A stretch of 64,000 nt of DNA from Temperatibacter marinus (GTDB lineage Bacteria > Pseudomonadota > Alphaproteobacteria > Sphingomonadales > Kordiimonadaceae), in NCBI RefSeq assembly GCF_031598375.1, contig NZ_CP123872.1, positions 806,001 through 870,000 on the forward strand, read 5' to 3'. Under the pieces are notes generated by a model, which was not told the DNA's origin, did no database searches, and worked only from the letters and a program-made list of their open reading frames with translations. Each line of letters opens with the position of its first letter. The stretch's first letter is position 1. Both the position numbers and the translations under genes were made by a program. Of this stretch, positions 26,180 through 34,193 are shown in pieces.

Positions 26180-27094
26180 ATGAAATCTATCAAGTCTATC
26201 GTTCAATCTGTTCTTGGCATAGCAGCAACCACCTCTATGCTAACGACCAGCATTCAAGCAGATCAATATGATCTTTCGAATCCAGAAGATGCCCTAGCAG
26301 TGAACCGAAAAGTTCAATGTTCAACAATCGACAGCAAGCCCGTGTTTTATACATGGGAAGGCTATGCTCTTGGTCGAAGAATGGGTGAAGCAGATAAGCG
26401 CCTGTTTAAAGTGATGGGCATGAATGTCCGCCAGTGTGGCAGTCTTGATGGCGGCAAAAAAGGTAAAGGGTATCGTATGGTTACCCGTGAAATCATGCTC
26501 TATTTAGACATGAAGACTGGCAAACCCTTGGATAAGTGGCAAAACCCTTACACAGGGAAAGAGGTGGATGTTATTCATGTTGCCAATGATCCTGTGAATA
26601 GTCGTCCTTCTTATCCCTATAATGCCAAAGGAGAGCCAGCTTATCGTTTCTTCGGTCGCTTCCAAGAAAACAATTGGTTCATGACATTCCCCGTCCCTCT
26701 TTTCTATCATAATGTCTTAGCAGGAGAGTATCAGAAATATGTTGGGAATGCCTATCATGCCACTGAAATGTTCAATTTCATGGGCGAAAAAGATAGTCTG
26801 CTTGATAAATCAACGGATACAGATATGGGGGCCAAGGTTGGTTGGGTTCGTCTTTCAACATGGTTACCTTGGATGGAAATGCAGGGCCGGGAAGGCATCA
26901 TCTATTTTCAAGCAGCTGGCGGGAAAGTTTCAGGCTTTGAAGGCTTACCAAAAGTGATGCAAGACTATATTAATAAGGTTGAACCGGCCTATAAAGCGCC
27001 GCCGCCTCTCGATGACGATCGTGAAAATGAAACCAGTTGGACTTACTTTAAGAAAAAACTGGTTGGTGGAAAATTGAAGCGTGGCGGTCACTAG
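26180..27094 (+). CDS. DUF1838 family exported protein
   Basis: A signal peptide of about 28 residues (ending SIQADQ) is followed by a DUF1838-type domain. The family pattern 'WEGYALGRRMGEADKRLFKVMGMNVRQC' (in two parts), 'REIMLYLDMKTGKPLDKWQNPYTG', and the aromatic-rich 'GRFQENNWFMTFPVPLFYHN' are recognisable. The family has no established biochemical function; members often lie in catabolic clusters with TonB receptors. AGGGAGG sits 5 bases before the ATG. It is co-oriented with the preceding membrane protein and ends in a terminator. A periplasmic substrate-binding or enzymatic role is possible. Confidence 0.8.
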   Translation: MKSIKSIVQSVLGIAATTSMLTTSIQADQYDLSNPEDALAVNRKVQCSTIDSKPVFYTWEGYALGRRMGEADKRLFKVMGMNVRQCGSLDGGKKGKGYRMVTREIMLYLDMKTGKPLDKWQNPYTGKEVDVIHVANDPVNSRPSYPYNAKGEPAYRFFGRFQENNWFMTFPVPLFYHNVLAGEYQKYVGNAYHATEMFNFMGEKDSLLDKSTDTDMGAKVGWVRLSTWLPWMEMQGREGIIYFQAAGGKVSGFEGLPKVMQDYINKVEPAYKAPPPLDDDRENETSWTYFKKKLVGGKLKRGGH

Positions 27095-27112
27095 ATCGAT
27101 CCACGAAATAAG

Positions 27113-27141
27113 AAAAAGGCCGGATATCCCGGCCTTTTTTA
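27113..27141. terminator. Terminator between convergent DUF1838 and YciI-like genes
   Basis: AAAAAGGCCGG-ATATC-CCGGCCTTTTTT: a strong stem with A and T tracts on both sides, between convergent genes. Confidence 0.9.
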
Positions 27142-27147
27142 TAAAAG

Positions 27148-27477
27148 TTAATATGAAATACCACCAACAGCAGAACCCAGCGCCCCTCTAAAGGTTTCAA
27201 ACTCAATGGTCTCCCAGATACCCGCAGAATAATAGGGGTCATTCTCAAGCAACTGCTGTGCTTCTTCTTTCTCTGCTGTTTTATAGATCAATATGGATCC
27301 AATGATGGTTTTATTATCCTGATCAAACATAGGGCCTGCCACTAAAATTTGATCCACAATCTTTTCAACATAGGCTAAATGTTCAGCCATCAGAGTCTCC
27401 CGCTGGTGGGAGACAGCAGCCCCTCTTTTGTCCTTACACAGGGCTGCGGTAAATAATATTCGTTTTGAGTCTGGCAT
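27148..27477 (-). CDS. YciI-like (YCII-related) protein
   Basis: A 109-residue dimeric alpha+beta barrel protein of the YCII family. 'HLAYVEKIVDQILVAGPMFD' (the His-Asp pair region) and 'AQQLLENDPYYSAGIWETIEFETF' (in two parts), with the family 'NDPY..AG' signature, are clear. Family members can act as small dehydrochlorinases or muconolactone-isomerase-like enzymes, but most are uncharacterised. GAGGAG precedes the ATG. It is divergent from CaiB 2 and shares an intergenic region containing an FNR-like box and an AATG-N6-CATT palindrome. Confidence 0.85.
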   Translation of the reverse strand: MPDSKRILFTAALCKDKRGAAVSHQRETLMAEHLAYVEKIVDQILVAGPMFDQDNKTIIGSILIYKTAEKEEAQQLLENDPYYSAGIWETIEFETFRGALGSAVGGISY

Positions 27478-27528
27478 GTCTGAGGTCTCCTCTTTCCTCC
27501 GGTTTAGCGCAAATCATTCCACAGAGTC

Positions 27529-27542
27529 TTGAGCCATATCAA
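27529..27542. promoter_or_regulatory. FNR-like box before CaiB 2
   Basis: TTGAG-CCAT-ATCAA matches 9 of 10 FNR consensus bases. If its centre is at -41.5, transcription of CaiB 2 would start near 27577, with TATTAA (27566-27571) as a fitting -10. Confidence 0.55.
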
Positions 27543-27577
27543 TGAATTTTATTTTGCAGCAATGGTATTAATGTATT

Positions 27578-27591
27578 AATGATATAACAAT
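27578..27591. promoter_or_regulatory. AATG-N6-CATT operator candidate, site 2
   Basis: AATGATATAACAAT matches 12 of 14 positions of the shared palindrome. It lies at the predicted start point of CaiB 2, where a repressor would block transcription. Confidence 0.5.
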
Positions 27592-27619
27592 GTAGTCTTT
27601 TTAAATAATAGGGAACCTT

Positions 27620-28807
27620 ATGACTGAAACTGAACATCTGCCCCTTTCTGGGATCAAAGTTATTGAATTTACCCATATGGTTATGGGGCCAACTGTTGGC
27701 GTGATGCTCGCTGACCTTGGGGCTGATGTGATTAAAATTGAACCGGTCAAAGGAGATAATACACGTCGCTTGGTCGGCTCAGGCGCTGGTTATTTTCCAA
27801 TGTATAACAGAAATAAACGCTCTATCTGCCTAGATATGAAAGCGGCCGAAGGGAAAACAGTTGCTTATCAGTTGATTAAAGAAGCTGACGTGGTCATTGA
27901 AAATTTCAGGCCTGGAGCAATGGATAAACTTGGATTTGGTTATGACAAGCTTTCGAAAACAAATCCCGGTTTAATTTACTGCAGTGAGAAAGGCTTTCTC
28001 TCTGGCCCCTATGAACATAGAGCCGCCTTAGATGAAGTGGCACAAATGATGGGTGGCCTTGCTTATATGACTGGCCCAACAGGCCGTCCCTTGCGAGCCG
28101 GAGCTAGTGTCATTGATGTTACAGGCGGCATGTTCGGCGCTATGGCTGTGCTTGCAGCCTTAAATGAGCGACATCGTACCGGCAAGGGCCAATATGTAAA
28201 AAGTTCCCTCTATGAAACAACAGCCTATCTCGTCGGTCAACATATGGCACAATATGCAGTGACAGGCAGTCCCGCCAATCCCATGCCTGAACGCATTAGT
28301 GCCTGGGCCATTTATGAAGTGTTTGATACAAAAGACGACGACAAAGTTTTTGTTGGTGTTGTCAGCGACACTCAGTGGGTTGTCTTTTGTGAGAGCTTTA
28401 GCCTAGAAGAGCTCGCCCATCATCCAGATTATGCAAAGAATGCTGACCGCGTGGCGCAGCGCGATACACTTATTCCGCAAATTAAAGCTCTTTTTAAATC
28501 TTATACAAAAACTGAGCTTATGGCCAAACTCGAGACGACGGGCTTGCCTTTTGCTCCTATCACTCGTCCTCAAGACTTGATTGAAGATCCTCATCTCAAT
28601 GCACAGGACGGCATGATCGAACTCACTTTGTCAGATGGGTCTCTTGCGAAATTACCCGCTCTTCCTATAGAAATGAAGGGTGAAAGATTAAAACTGCATA
28701 CTGATTTGCCGACCATTGGAGAACATACAAATGAGGTTCTCTCGTCCTTAGGGTATAGCGATGAGATGATTAAACAAATGAAAAATGCATCTATTATCAA
28801 TGATTAA
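27620..28807 (+). CDS. CaiB/BaiF family (class III) CoA-transferase 2
   Basis: A second class III CoA-transferase of 395 residues. 'VIEFTHMVMGPTVGVMLADLGADVIKIE' (in two parts) is the N-terminal CoA-binding strand-loop. 'VIENFRPGAMDKLGFGYDKL' and the catalytic Asp in 'ASVIDVTGGMFGA' follow, then 'GKGQYVKSSLYETTAYL'. AGGGAA precedes the ATG. It differs clearly from CaiB 1, so the two probably act on different acids or at different steps. Its promoter region carries both shared motifs. A PAS protein gene follows in the same direction after 75 bases. Confidence 0.9.
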   Translation: MTETEHLPLSGIKVIEFTHMVMGPTVGVMLADLGADVIKIEPVKGDNTRRLVGSGAGYFPMYNRNKRSICLDMKAAEGKTVAYQLIKEADVVIENFRPGAMDKLGFGYDKLSKTNPGLIYCSEKGFLSGPYEHRAALDEVAQMMGGLAYMTGPTGRPLRAGASVIDVTGGMFGAMAVLAALNERHRTGKGQYVKSSLYETTAYLVGQHMAQYAVTGSPANPMPERISAWAIYEVFDTKDDDKVFVGVVSDTQWVVFCESFSLEELAHHPDYAKNADRVAQRDTLIPQIKALFKSYTKTELMAKLETTGLPFAPITRPQDLIEDPHLNAQDGMIELTLSDGSLAKLPALPIEMKGERLKLHTDLPTIGEHTNEVLSSLGYSDEMIKQMKNASIIND

Positions 28808-28836
28808 AGCCTTTTTGTTTTTTTAAAATTGCTACT

Positions 28837-28850
28837 GTGATAGGGATCAC
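28837..28850. promoter_or_regulatory. CRP/FNR-type palindrome before the PAS protein gene
   Basis: GTGAT-AGGG-ATCAC is a perfect palindrome (TGTGA-N6-TCACG in CRP terms; 8 of 10 to the FNR consensus). Its centre is only about 40 bases before the ATG at 28883, so repression is more likely than class II activation. Confidence 0.5.
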
Positions 28851-28882
28851 GTAAACTTTTTGAATTAACAGAGAGGGTAACC

Positions 28883-29476
28883 ATGATCCTGTTTAAGGAT
28901 ATTGACGATCACATTGAAAATGAGGATGTTTTAAGCCTCGCCAAAATTTGGCAAGAAAGAGCAGTTTCTTGTTCATCTGGGGTTCCCAAAAAAGATAGTT
29001 TTCCTATTCAAAGTCTTGTTGGCATTTTACCTCACGTGGCAATTTTTGGTCTGACAGAAAAGAATGAGGTGATGTTCAAATTAACCGGCAGTTTTATTGA
29101 TCAACTCTTTGCAAAAAACCTTTCCGGTGAAACTCTTTCAGCCATTTCCCAAGGGGAAAATTTAGAAAAGATGGCTGCTTTTCATCATGAGATTATGACC
29201 CAGCCCTGTGGCGCATATGTGAATACTCGATTTGTAGGAGATAACGGTTATCTCTTTACTTATGAAACACTCACTTTACCGCTAATTCTTGAAGATGGGA
29301 CGCCAGGTTCTATGGCTGTGCTCTATGCTGAAGGCATTCATCCCAGTCGCTATGAAGAAGGGCAAATCAGCTCCGCATTAAGAGAAGAGCCCCTCTCGAC
29401 TTTCTGGATCGACATTGGTTCTGGCACTCCAGAAGGCCATGAACAAACATTTACTCGGTATGTATCTGACCAATAG
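28883..29476 (+). CDS. PAS domain protein (PAS_5-like)
   Basis: A 197-residue cytoplasmic protein resembling the PAS_5 family of Alphaproteobacteria. The order 'LAKIWQERAVSCSSGVPKKDSF' (in two parts), 'LVGILPHVAIFGL', and 'FKLTGSFIDQLFAKNLSGETLS' (in two parts) follows the family pattern of a helix, a proline-rich turn and the PAS core. No output domain is fused. The role is probably sensing or protein binding; the ligand is unknown. GAGAGGG precedes the ATG. A CRP/FNR-type palindrome lies just upstream, so it may be regulated by the FNR homologue encoded at 33480. Confidence 0.72.
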   Translation: MILFKDIDDHIENEDVLSLAKIWQERAVSCSSGVPKKDSFPIQSLVGILPHVAIFGLTEKNEVMFKLTGSFIDQLFAKNLSGETLSAISQGENLEKMAAFHHEIMTQPCGAYVNTRFVGDNGYLFTYETLTLPLILEDGTPGSMAVLYAEGIHPSRYEEGQISSALREEPLSTFWIDIGSGTPEGHEQTFTRYVSDQ

Positions 29477-29496
29477 TCCCCTGTTATAAGCGTATA

Positions 29497-30513
29497 TTAG
29501 TCGTAAACTTTAACAATTTGCTTACCTATATTCTTGCCTTCATAAAGACGCATCAGGGCATGCGGCATCTGTTCAATACCCTCAAGAATATCTTCTCTGT
29601 AGTGCAGGGCACCTTCTGCGATCCACTGGGCCATGACGGTTTCTGCCTCAGCAAAAAGAGGTTCATAATCATATACAAAAAAGCCCTGCATTTTAGCTCT
29701 TTTTGCTCCAATTTGGCCCCAATTTTCAAGAGAATAGGGGCTTTCATTTAAATATTGAGAAATCCGGCCGCATGACACTATGCGTGCATACTGGGCTAGA
29801 TTTCCTAGCGCATGATCTAAAATCTCCCCGCCCACATTATCAAAAAAAACATCAATGCCTTTTGGGGCATGACGTACGAGAACTTCTGTCAAATTATCTG
29901 TCTTGTAATTAATGGCTGCAGCACAGCCCAATTCATTGGTCAATGTGTTGCATTTCTCGTCTGTCCCTGCGACACCTATCACCGTGCACCCCATCAATCG
30001 CGCCACTTGAACAGCGATAGATCCGACTCCGCCCATGGCGCCAGAGACAAGGGCAATCTCTCCTTCTTTTGGATTTGCGATGTCCTTCAGGGCACAGTAA
30101 GCTGTATAGCCTGTCATGCCAAGCACACCCAGTGCTGTAGACAGGGGCGCGGTTGTTTGTCTTACAGGATACATAAGCGGCGTTTGACCTTCAGACTGCA
30201 AACTATACTCCTGCCACCCCAATTTTCCTTGTACAAAAGTCCCTACAGGCCAGGCTTTACTTTTACTCTCAACAATGCGCCCCACCCCGCGACCAAGCAT
30301 CACATCTCCTATTTTGAGAGGTGCTTCTATCCCTGCCCCATCAATCAAGTATCGACGCATAACAGGCGCAACAGAGAGATAGTGTGTTTGCACCAGAAAT
30401 TGGCCCGCATCAACCTGAGGTATTGGAGACGACCGAAGGGCAAAATCACTTGCCTGAATCGCGCCTTTCGGCGTCGCAGCTTTTATCCATTGTTTGTTCA
30501 TTAATGAGGTCAC
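29497..30513 (-). CDS. NADP-dependent medium-chain oxidoreductase 1 (curcumin/alkenal reductase-like)
   Basis: Zinc-free medium-chain dehydrogenase/reductase of 338 residues, in the group that reduces conjugated C=C bonds (leukotriene B4 dehydrogenase, curcumin reductase CurA). 'LSVAPVMRRYLIDG' replaces the usual 'LSLDPYMR'. The nucleotide motif 'VSGAMGGVGSIAVQVARLMG' and 'DVFFDNVGGEILD' are classic. I keep the GTG start at 30513, 6 bases after the upstream stop with TAGGG before it; ATG at 30501 is the alternative. It is second in an operon behind the CpcT/CpeT-like gene. The paralogue at 35340 is more canonical. Confidence 0.87.
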   Translation of the reverse strand: MTSLMNKQWIKAATPKGAIQASDFALRSSPIPQVDAGQFLVQTHYLSVAPVMRRYLIDGAGIEAPLKIGDVMLGRGVGRIVESKSKAWPVGTFVQGKLGWQEYSLQSEGQTPLMYPVRQTTAPLSTALGVLGMTGYTAYCALKDIANPKEGEIALVSGAMGGVGSIAVQVARLMGCTVIGVAGTDEKCNTLTNELGCAAAINYKTDNLTEVLVRHAPKGIDVFFDNVGGEILDHALGNLAQYARIVSCGRISQYLNESPYSLENWGQIGAKRAKMQGFFVYDYEPLFAEAETVMAQWIAEGALHYREDILEGIEQMPHALMRLYEGKNIGKQIVKVYD

Positions 30514-30519
30514 GACACC

Positions 30520-31506
30520 CTACTCATCAAGAGTACAACTGGCCTGCATCCAGCGAAGATTGAGGGCGATCCTTTTGCTTTCGGGGGCTGTCCAAACGTA
30601 GGAGGTGGCACGATCACTGCCATCTTTATGAGCATAGAGCACGAGAGAATCTCGGTTCGGGTCATAAGGCCATCGAACATTTCGCATTTTTATACCAACA
30701 CTTTTTCCTTCTTGACCCACAAGATCAATCCAAAACTCTCCCCCTTGATCCTGAAGTTTAACATTACGGACAAACTGCATTTTCTTTGGCGCTTTGTCAT
30801 TGGTTGCGAGCATCCAACACGTAAAATTTCTTTGCTTTAATAACTTATGGGGCACACCGGCTTTATTCCCATAAACATAATTACCCGCTTCATCCTCTGC
30901 ACGATCATGAATCCATATTTGATCTTCTGTCAGAACCAAATCATCTGAAAAGACCAGGGTGCGCTTGCTTCGCGGTGAATAAACTTTGCACGCTTTATCG
31001 TCCATAAATCCGATAAATTGATTGGCTTGCCGTCGCCAGAATACGGTACAGCCTGCTGGAAGAGTTGTCACATCTTCTCTGGTCAAACCATCAAGCTTTG
31101 ACGGATCCAAATGCGCGTCTTTGACCTGAGAGACATCCTTTGGAGAAAAAATCTCTAGAGCCACAACATGCCGCTCATAATTTGGCGTAAAGCGATAAAA
31201 CCTTTGTCGATATATTTTTTCTGGGTCATTATCGCTATATTGCTGCACATAAAAGACATGCGTCCCAAGAAAAGGGAGGTCAACTCGTTTAAAAATCGAG
31301 TGAATTCGGCCGTGTTTCTCATCAGCCGGTGTCTTCAGTACGCCCTCAAAATAGACTTGTTCCATGTTATCATATTCACCGCCAAACCATTCCATCATGA
31401 TCCTGAAATCTCGATCTAAGACGCTGTTCTTGTCTTTAGCCTCAAGTGAATTGCCTGGAAATACTAGCACAAGGCTAAAAATGGCAGCTGTCAAAATCTT
31501 CATCAT
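30520..31506 (-). CDS. CpcT/CpeT family (phycobiliprotein lyase-like) exported protein
   Basis: Residues 1-23 form a signal peptide. About 25-230 match the CpcT/CpeT chromophore-lyase pattern: 'MMEWFGGEYDNMEQ', 'GTHVFYVQQYSDNDPEKIYRQRFYRF' (in two parts), 'PAGCTVFWRRQANQFIGFMDDKAC' (in two parts), and 'NYVYGNKAGVPHKLLKQ'. In cyanobacteria this calycin-fold family attaches bilins to phycobiliproteins; proteobacterial homologues have no known function. About 100 extra C-terminal residues form a further beta-rich part. Export to the periplasm argues for ligand binding rather than phycobiliprotein maturation. It is first gene of an operon with a reductase, divergent from the DUF1330-ALDH operon across paired FNR-like boxes. 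Confidence 0.82.
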   Translation of the reverse strand: MMKILTAAIFSLVLVFPGNSLEAKDKNSVLDRDFRIMMEWFGGEYDNMEQVYFEGVLKTPADEKHGRIHSIFKRVDLPFLGTHVFYVQQYSDNDPEKIYRQRFYRFTPNYERHVVALEIFSPKDVSQVKDAHLDPSKLDGLTREDVTTLPAGCTVFWRRQANQFIGFMDDKACKVYSPRSKRTLVFSDDLVLTEDQIWIHDRAEDEAGNYVYGNKAGVPHKLLKQRNFTCWMLATNDKAPKKMQFVRNVKLQDQGGEFWIDLVGQEGKSVGIKMRNVRWPYDPNRDSLVLYAHKDGSDRATSYVWTAPESKRIALNLRWMQASCTLDE

Positions 31507-31561
31507 CAGTCTCTCCCATTGACGTGAAGAGAAACTATATCCAAGCCAAGCACAATCGCTT

Positions 31562-31575
31562 ATGATTTAGATCAA
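31562..31575. promoter_or_regulatory. FNR-like box A in the CpcT/CpeT-DUF1330 divergent promoter
   Basis: ATGAT-TTAG-ATCAA matches 9 of 10 consensus bases. Its centre is placed so that a class II start for the leftward CpcT/CpeT operon would lie near 31527, about 20 bases before the ATG. Confidence 0.6.
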
Positions 31576-31583
31576 CACCCTTA

Positions 31584-31597
31584 TTGATTTGTATCAT
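31584..31597. promoter_or_regulatory. FNR-like box B in the CpcT/CpeT-DUF1330 divergent promoter
   Basis: TTGAT-TTGT-ATCAT matches 9 of 10 consensus bases. It is 22 bases (about two helical turns) from box A, and its centre would give a rightward start near 31632, just before the DUF1330 ribosome site. Confidence 0.6.
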
Positions 31598-31650
31598 GGT
31601 GAGTGCGCCAAAGAGTCGGTAGCTTTTTAATAGCTAGTGAGGAGAAACTG

Positions 31651-31956
31651 ATGGCGGCTTATATGGTTATTATTGCTGAAATTCATGATAGGGAAAGCTT
31701 TATGGCCTATGCAGTTGAGGCTGCAAAACTGGTCGAGAAAATGGGGGGGACTTATCATGTCCAACGCCCAATCAAAAGTGAATGTTTAGAGGGGCAATGG
31801 CCCGACACGGATCGCCTTGTTATATCAAAATGGCCGAGCTTTGAGGCAGCAAAAGACTTTTGGCACAGCCCAGAATACAATGAAGTTAAGAAATTAAGGG
31901 CTGGGAATTCAACCGTAAGAGTTCGTCTGGTTGAAGAGTTGAGTGCCCTATCATGA
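31651..31956 (+). CDS. DUF1330 family protein
   Basis: A 101-residue dimeric alpha+beta barrel protein. 'YMVIIAEIHDRESFMAYAVEAAKLVEKMGG' (in two parts) and 'VISKWPSFEAAKDFWHSPEYNEVKKLR' (in two parts) are the DUF1330 signature. The function is not established. The ATG at 31651 is fixed by GAGGAG 6 bases upstream. Its stop overlaps the aldehyde dehydrogenase ATG (ATGA), so the two are translationally coupled. Its promoter holds FNR-like box B. Confidence 0.88.
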   Translation: MAAYMVIIAEIHDRESFMAYAVEAAKLVEKMGGTYHVQRPIKSECLEGQWPDTDRLVISKWPSFEAAKDFWHSPEYNEVKKLRAGNSTVRVRLVEELSALS

Positions 31957-33380
31957 GCAGTCCATTCCCTGTTAGAAATCCTAGAACCGGCGTGTATGAC
32001 TACAGGATCACCCCTACTCCTGCATCAGAAATTAGCCTTATCAGCTCCACCATGCGTGTCCATCAAGAGACGTGGCTCCAGATAGGGCTCGGCAAAAGAA
32101 TTGCCATTCTCCAACAATTTGCAGAATCCCTAATTGACCATAAAGAAACAGTATTAAAGGCCCTTGAACAAGACACGGGACGCTCGCTCATTTCATCGGT
32201 GGAAATAGATGGAATTAAAGGTGCTGTGGATCGCTGGGCCGCTATAGCTTGCGCACATAAAAATGAAATCGGCGTCTCTTCTTCCATGCCTCATATCTCC
32301 TATGAGGTCACTTATAATCCCTATCCCTTGGTCGGTGTTATTAGCCCTTGGAATTTCCCTCTCACCCTCTCATTTATCGATGCTCTTCCGGCCTTAATTG
32401 CTGGCTGTGCCGTTCTTATTAAACCCAGTGAAATCACACCAAGATTCGCTGAACCACTGAGAAAAATTCTCACTACCATTCCTCATCTGAAGGATGTCTT
32501 GGTTCTCGTTGATGGAGACGGTGAAACTGGGGCCGCTGTCGTCGATCAAGTTGACACGATCTGTTTTACAGGCAGTGTGAAAACTGGCCGAATAGTAGGG
32601 GAACAAGCCGCACGAAATTTCATTCCTTCCTTCTTAGAATTGGGAGGTAAAGATCCTGCGATCGTTCTCAAGTCTGCTGATATTGATCATGCATCAACGG
32701 CACTCCTCCGTGCCAGTATTCTCAACAATGGACAGGCGTGTCAATCAATAGAGCGTATCTATGTCGACGAAGCAATCTATGCAGACTTTATGGAAGCCCT
32801 TATTCATAAAGCACAGCAGGTTACATTGAATTCTGACGACATTCATAAAGGCATTCTGGGCCCTATCATCTTTGAAAAACAAGCACAGATCCTACAAGAT
32901 CAAATCGATGACGCCCGTGAGAAGGGAGCTGTCATCCATACCGGTGGGCACGTAGAAAATCATGGTGGAAGCTGGCTGAAACCTACGGTAATCACGGATT
33001 TGACCCCTGACATGCTTGTGCTGACTGAAGAAACCTTTGGACCCCTTTTGCCTGTGATCCCTTTCAATACCGTTGATGAAGCCATCTCGCGAGCCAATGA
33101 CAGTGATTACGGGCTAAGCGCTTGTGTTTTTGCCGCAACTGCAGAAGAGGCTATTGAAGTGGGTCGTCACCTTGAGGCTGGCGGCATTAGCATAAACGAA
33201 GCTTCGCTCACGGCCCTAATGCATGAGGCTGAGAAGAATAGTTTCAAATTAAGCGGTATGGGTGCTTCGCGGATGGGGCACTCTGGATATCTAAGATTTT
33301 TCCGTCGCCAATCGCTGATGATTAATAATGGAAAGGCATTACCTATCCATGCTTTTGATGAAAACTACATTTCAAATTAG
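31953..33380 (+). CDS. NAD(P)-dependent aldehyde dehydrogenase
   Basis: Oxidises an aldehyde to the acid. It has the full ALDH motif set over 475 residues: 'GVISPWNFPLTLS' (oxyanion Asn), 'FTGSVKTG' (cofactor loop), 'FLELGGKDPAIVL' with the general-base Glu near 229, and 'NNGQACQSIERIYV' with the catalytic Cys near 262. 'EETFGPLLPV' binds the nicotinamide ribose. The organisation resembles coniferyl- or succinate-semialdehyde-type dehydrogenases; the substrate is unknown. It overlaps the DUF1330 gene by 4 bases. The FNR-type regulator gene follows 99 bases later in the same direction. Confidence 0.93.
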   Translation: MSSPFPVRNPRTGVYDYRITPTPASEISLISSTMRVHQETWLQIGLGKRIAILQQFAESLIDHKETVLKALEQDTGRSLISSVEIDGIKGAVDRWAAIACAHKNEIGVSSSMPHISYEVTYNPYPLVGVISPWNFPLTLSFIDALPALIAGCAVLIKPSEITPRFAEPLRKILTTIPHLKDVLVLVDGDGETGAAVVDQVDTICFTGSVKTGRIVGEQAARNFIPSFLELGGKDPAIVLKSADIDHASTALLRASILNNGQACQSIERIYVDEAIYADFMEALIHKAQQVTLNSDDIHKGILGPIIFEKQAQILQDQIDDAREKGAVIHTGGHVENHGGSWLKPTVITDLTPDMLVLTEETFGPLLPVIPFNTVDEAISRANDSDYGLSACVFAATAEEAIEVGRHLEAGGISINEASLTALMHEAEKNSFKLSGMGASRMGHSGYLRFFRRQSLMINNGKALPIHAFDENYISN

Positions 33381-33479
33381 TCTCAATAAATCCCCATAGA
33401 CAGCCAGAAAAGGTATTCTTTTTCCTTTGTTCTTCCCTTTTTTTTTGATAACGTCCTGTGATCAGGGAGTGAGCCTATC

Positions 33480-34190
33480 ATGTCAATGAATCCAATAAAA
33501 TGTCATAGCTGTTCTGCGCGGGCAAGCCGGTTATGCTCGTCTTTAGATGAAGATGCCATCTATGAGTTAGACGCCATTGCTACACGGATTGAAGTCTCTA
33601 AAGGTAATTATATCTTTCAAGAAGAAGACCCCTCGAGCTATGTCTATAATATCAGCACTGGGATGGGCTATCTTGAGCGCCTCTCAAGCGATGGACGCCG
33701 GCAAATTATGGCCTTTCTCTTTCCAGGGGATTATATTGGTCTTATCCCTGATCCAATTGTCAATGTGAGTGCGGGCGGCTTAACAGACATGTCTGTCTGT
33801 CGGTGGAACATTAAAGACATAGAAAATCTCATTGACAAACATCCTGAATTTGAGCACCGCCTTAGACGCATAGGCAATAGAGTTCTTGCAACAACATTGG
33901 ACCAGCTCTTCATGCTTGGCTGCAAAGATGCCCGCGAGAAACTGGCCTTTTTTCTTTTACAAATGGAGAAACGTCAATTGGTAGCACTAGGGGAAATTGA
34001 AACTATTCACTTACCGATGACCCGCGGTGACATCGCTGACTATTTGGGAATCACAGTAGAAACAGTGAGTCGAATCTTTACCCGAATCAAAAAAGAGGGG
34101 CTGATCGAGTTACCCGACTCGAATGAGGTCGTGATTAAAAACCGTGAGCTTCTCGAGGAAATCGCCGAATATAACGGCATTGATTACTAA
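33480..34190 (+). CDS. Crp/Fnr family regulator with FNR-type Fe-S cysteines
   Basis: A 236-residue Crp/Fnr protein: cNMP-like sensor domain, long dimerisation helix, and C-terminal winged helix. Four candidate [4Fe-4S] ligands are present: Cys8, Cys11 and Cys19 (C-x2-C-x7-C, the FnrL-type spacing) and Cys107 in 'DMSVCRW', matching the internal cysteine of FNR. The recognition helix 'GITVETVSRIFTRIKKEG' has Glu194, Ser197 and Arg198, the E-x2-S-R set that reads TTGAT/ATCAA half-sites. FNR-like boxes of that sequence lie before many genes in this window. It is therefore predicted to be an oxygen-responsive activator or repressor of this catabolic region, possibly a paralogue of a global FnrL. 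Confidence 0.9.
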   Translation: MSMNPIKCHSCSARASRLCSSLDEDAIYELDAIATRIEVSKGNYIFQEEDPSSYVYNISTGMGYLERLSSDGRRQIMAFLFPGDYIGLIPDPIVNVSAGGLTDMSVCRWNIKDIENLIDKHPEFEHRLRRIGNRVLATTLDQLFMLGCKDAREKLAFFLLQMEKRQLVALGEIETIHLPMTRGDIADYLGITVETVSRIFTRIKKEGLIELPDSNEVVIKNRELLEEIAEYNGIDY

Positions 34191-34193
34191 AAA

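Noticed and set aside
28837-28850. Classical CRP site
   Set aside because: It fits TGTGA-N6-TCACR, but the regulator in the window has an FNR-type recognition helix and other boxes here have the FNR form, so it is listed as CRP/FNR-type without choosing.
29869-30504. 211-codon open frame on the plus strand opposite MDR 1
   Set aside because: Antisense to a well-supported reductase; the protein is low in recognisable structure and rich in His/Cys/Arg as expected for a shadow frame.
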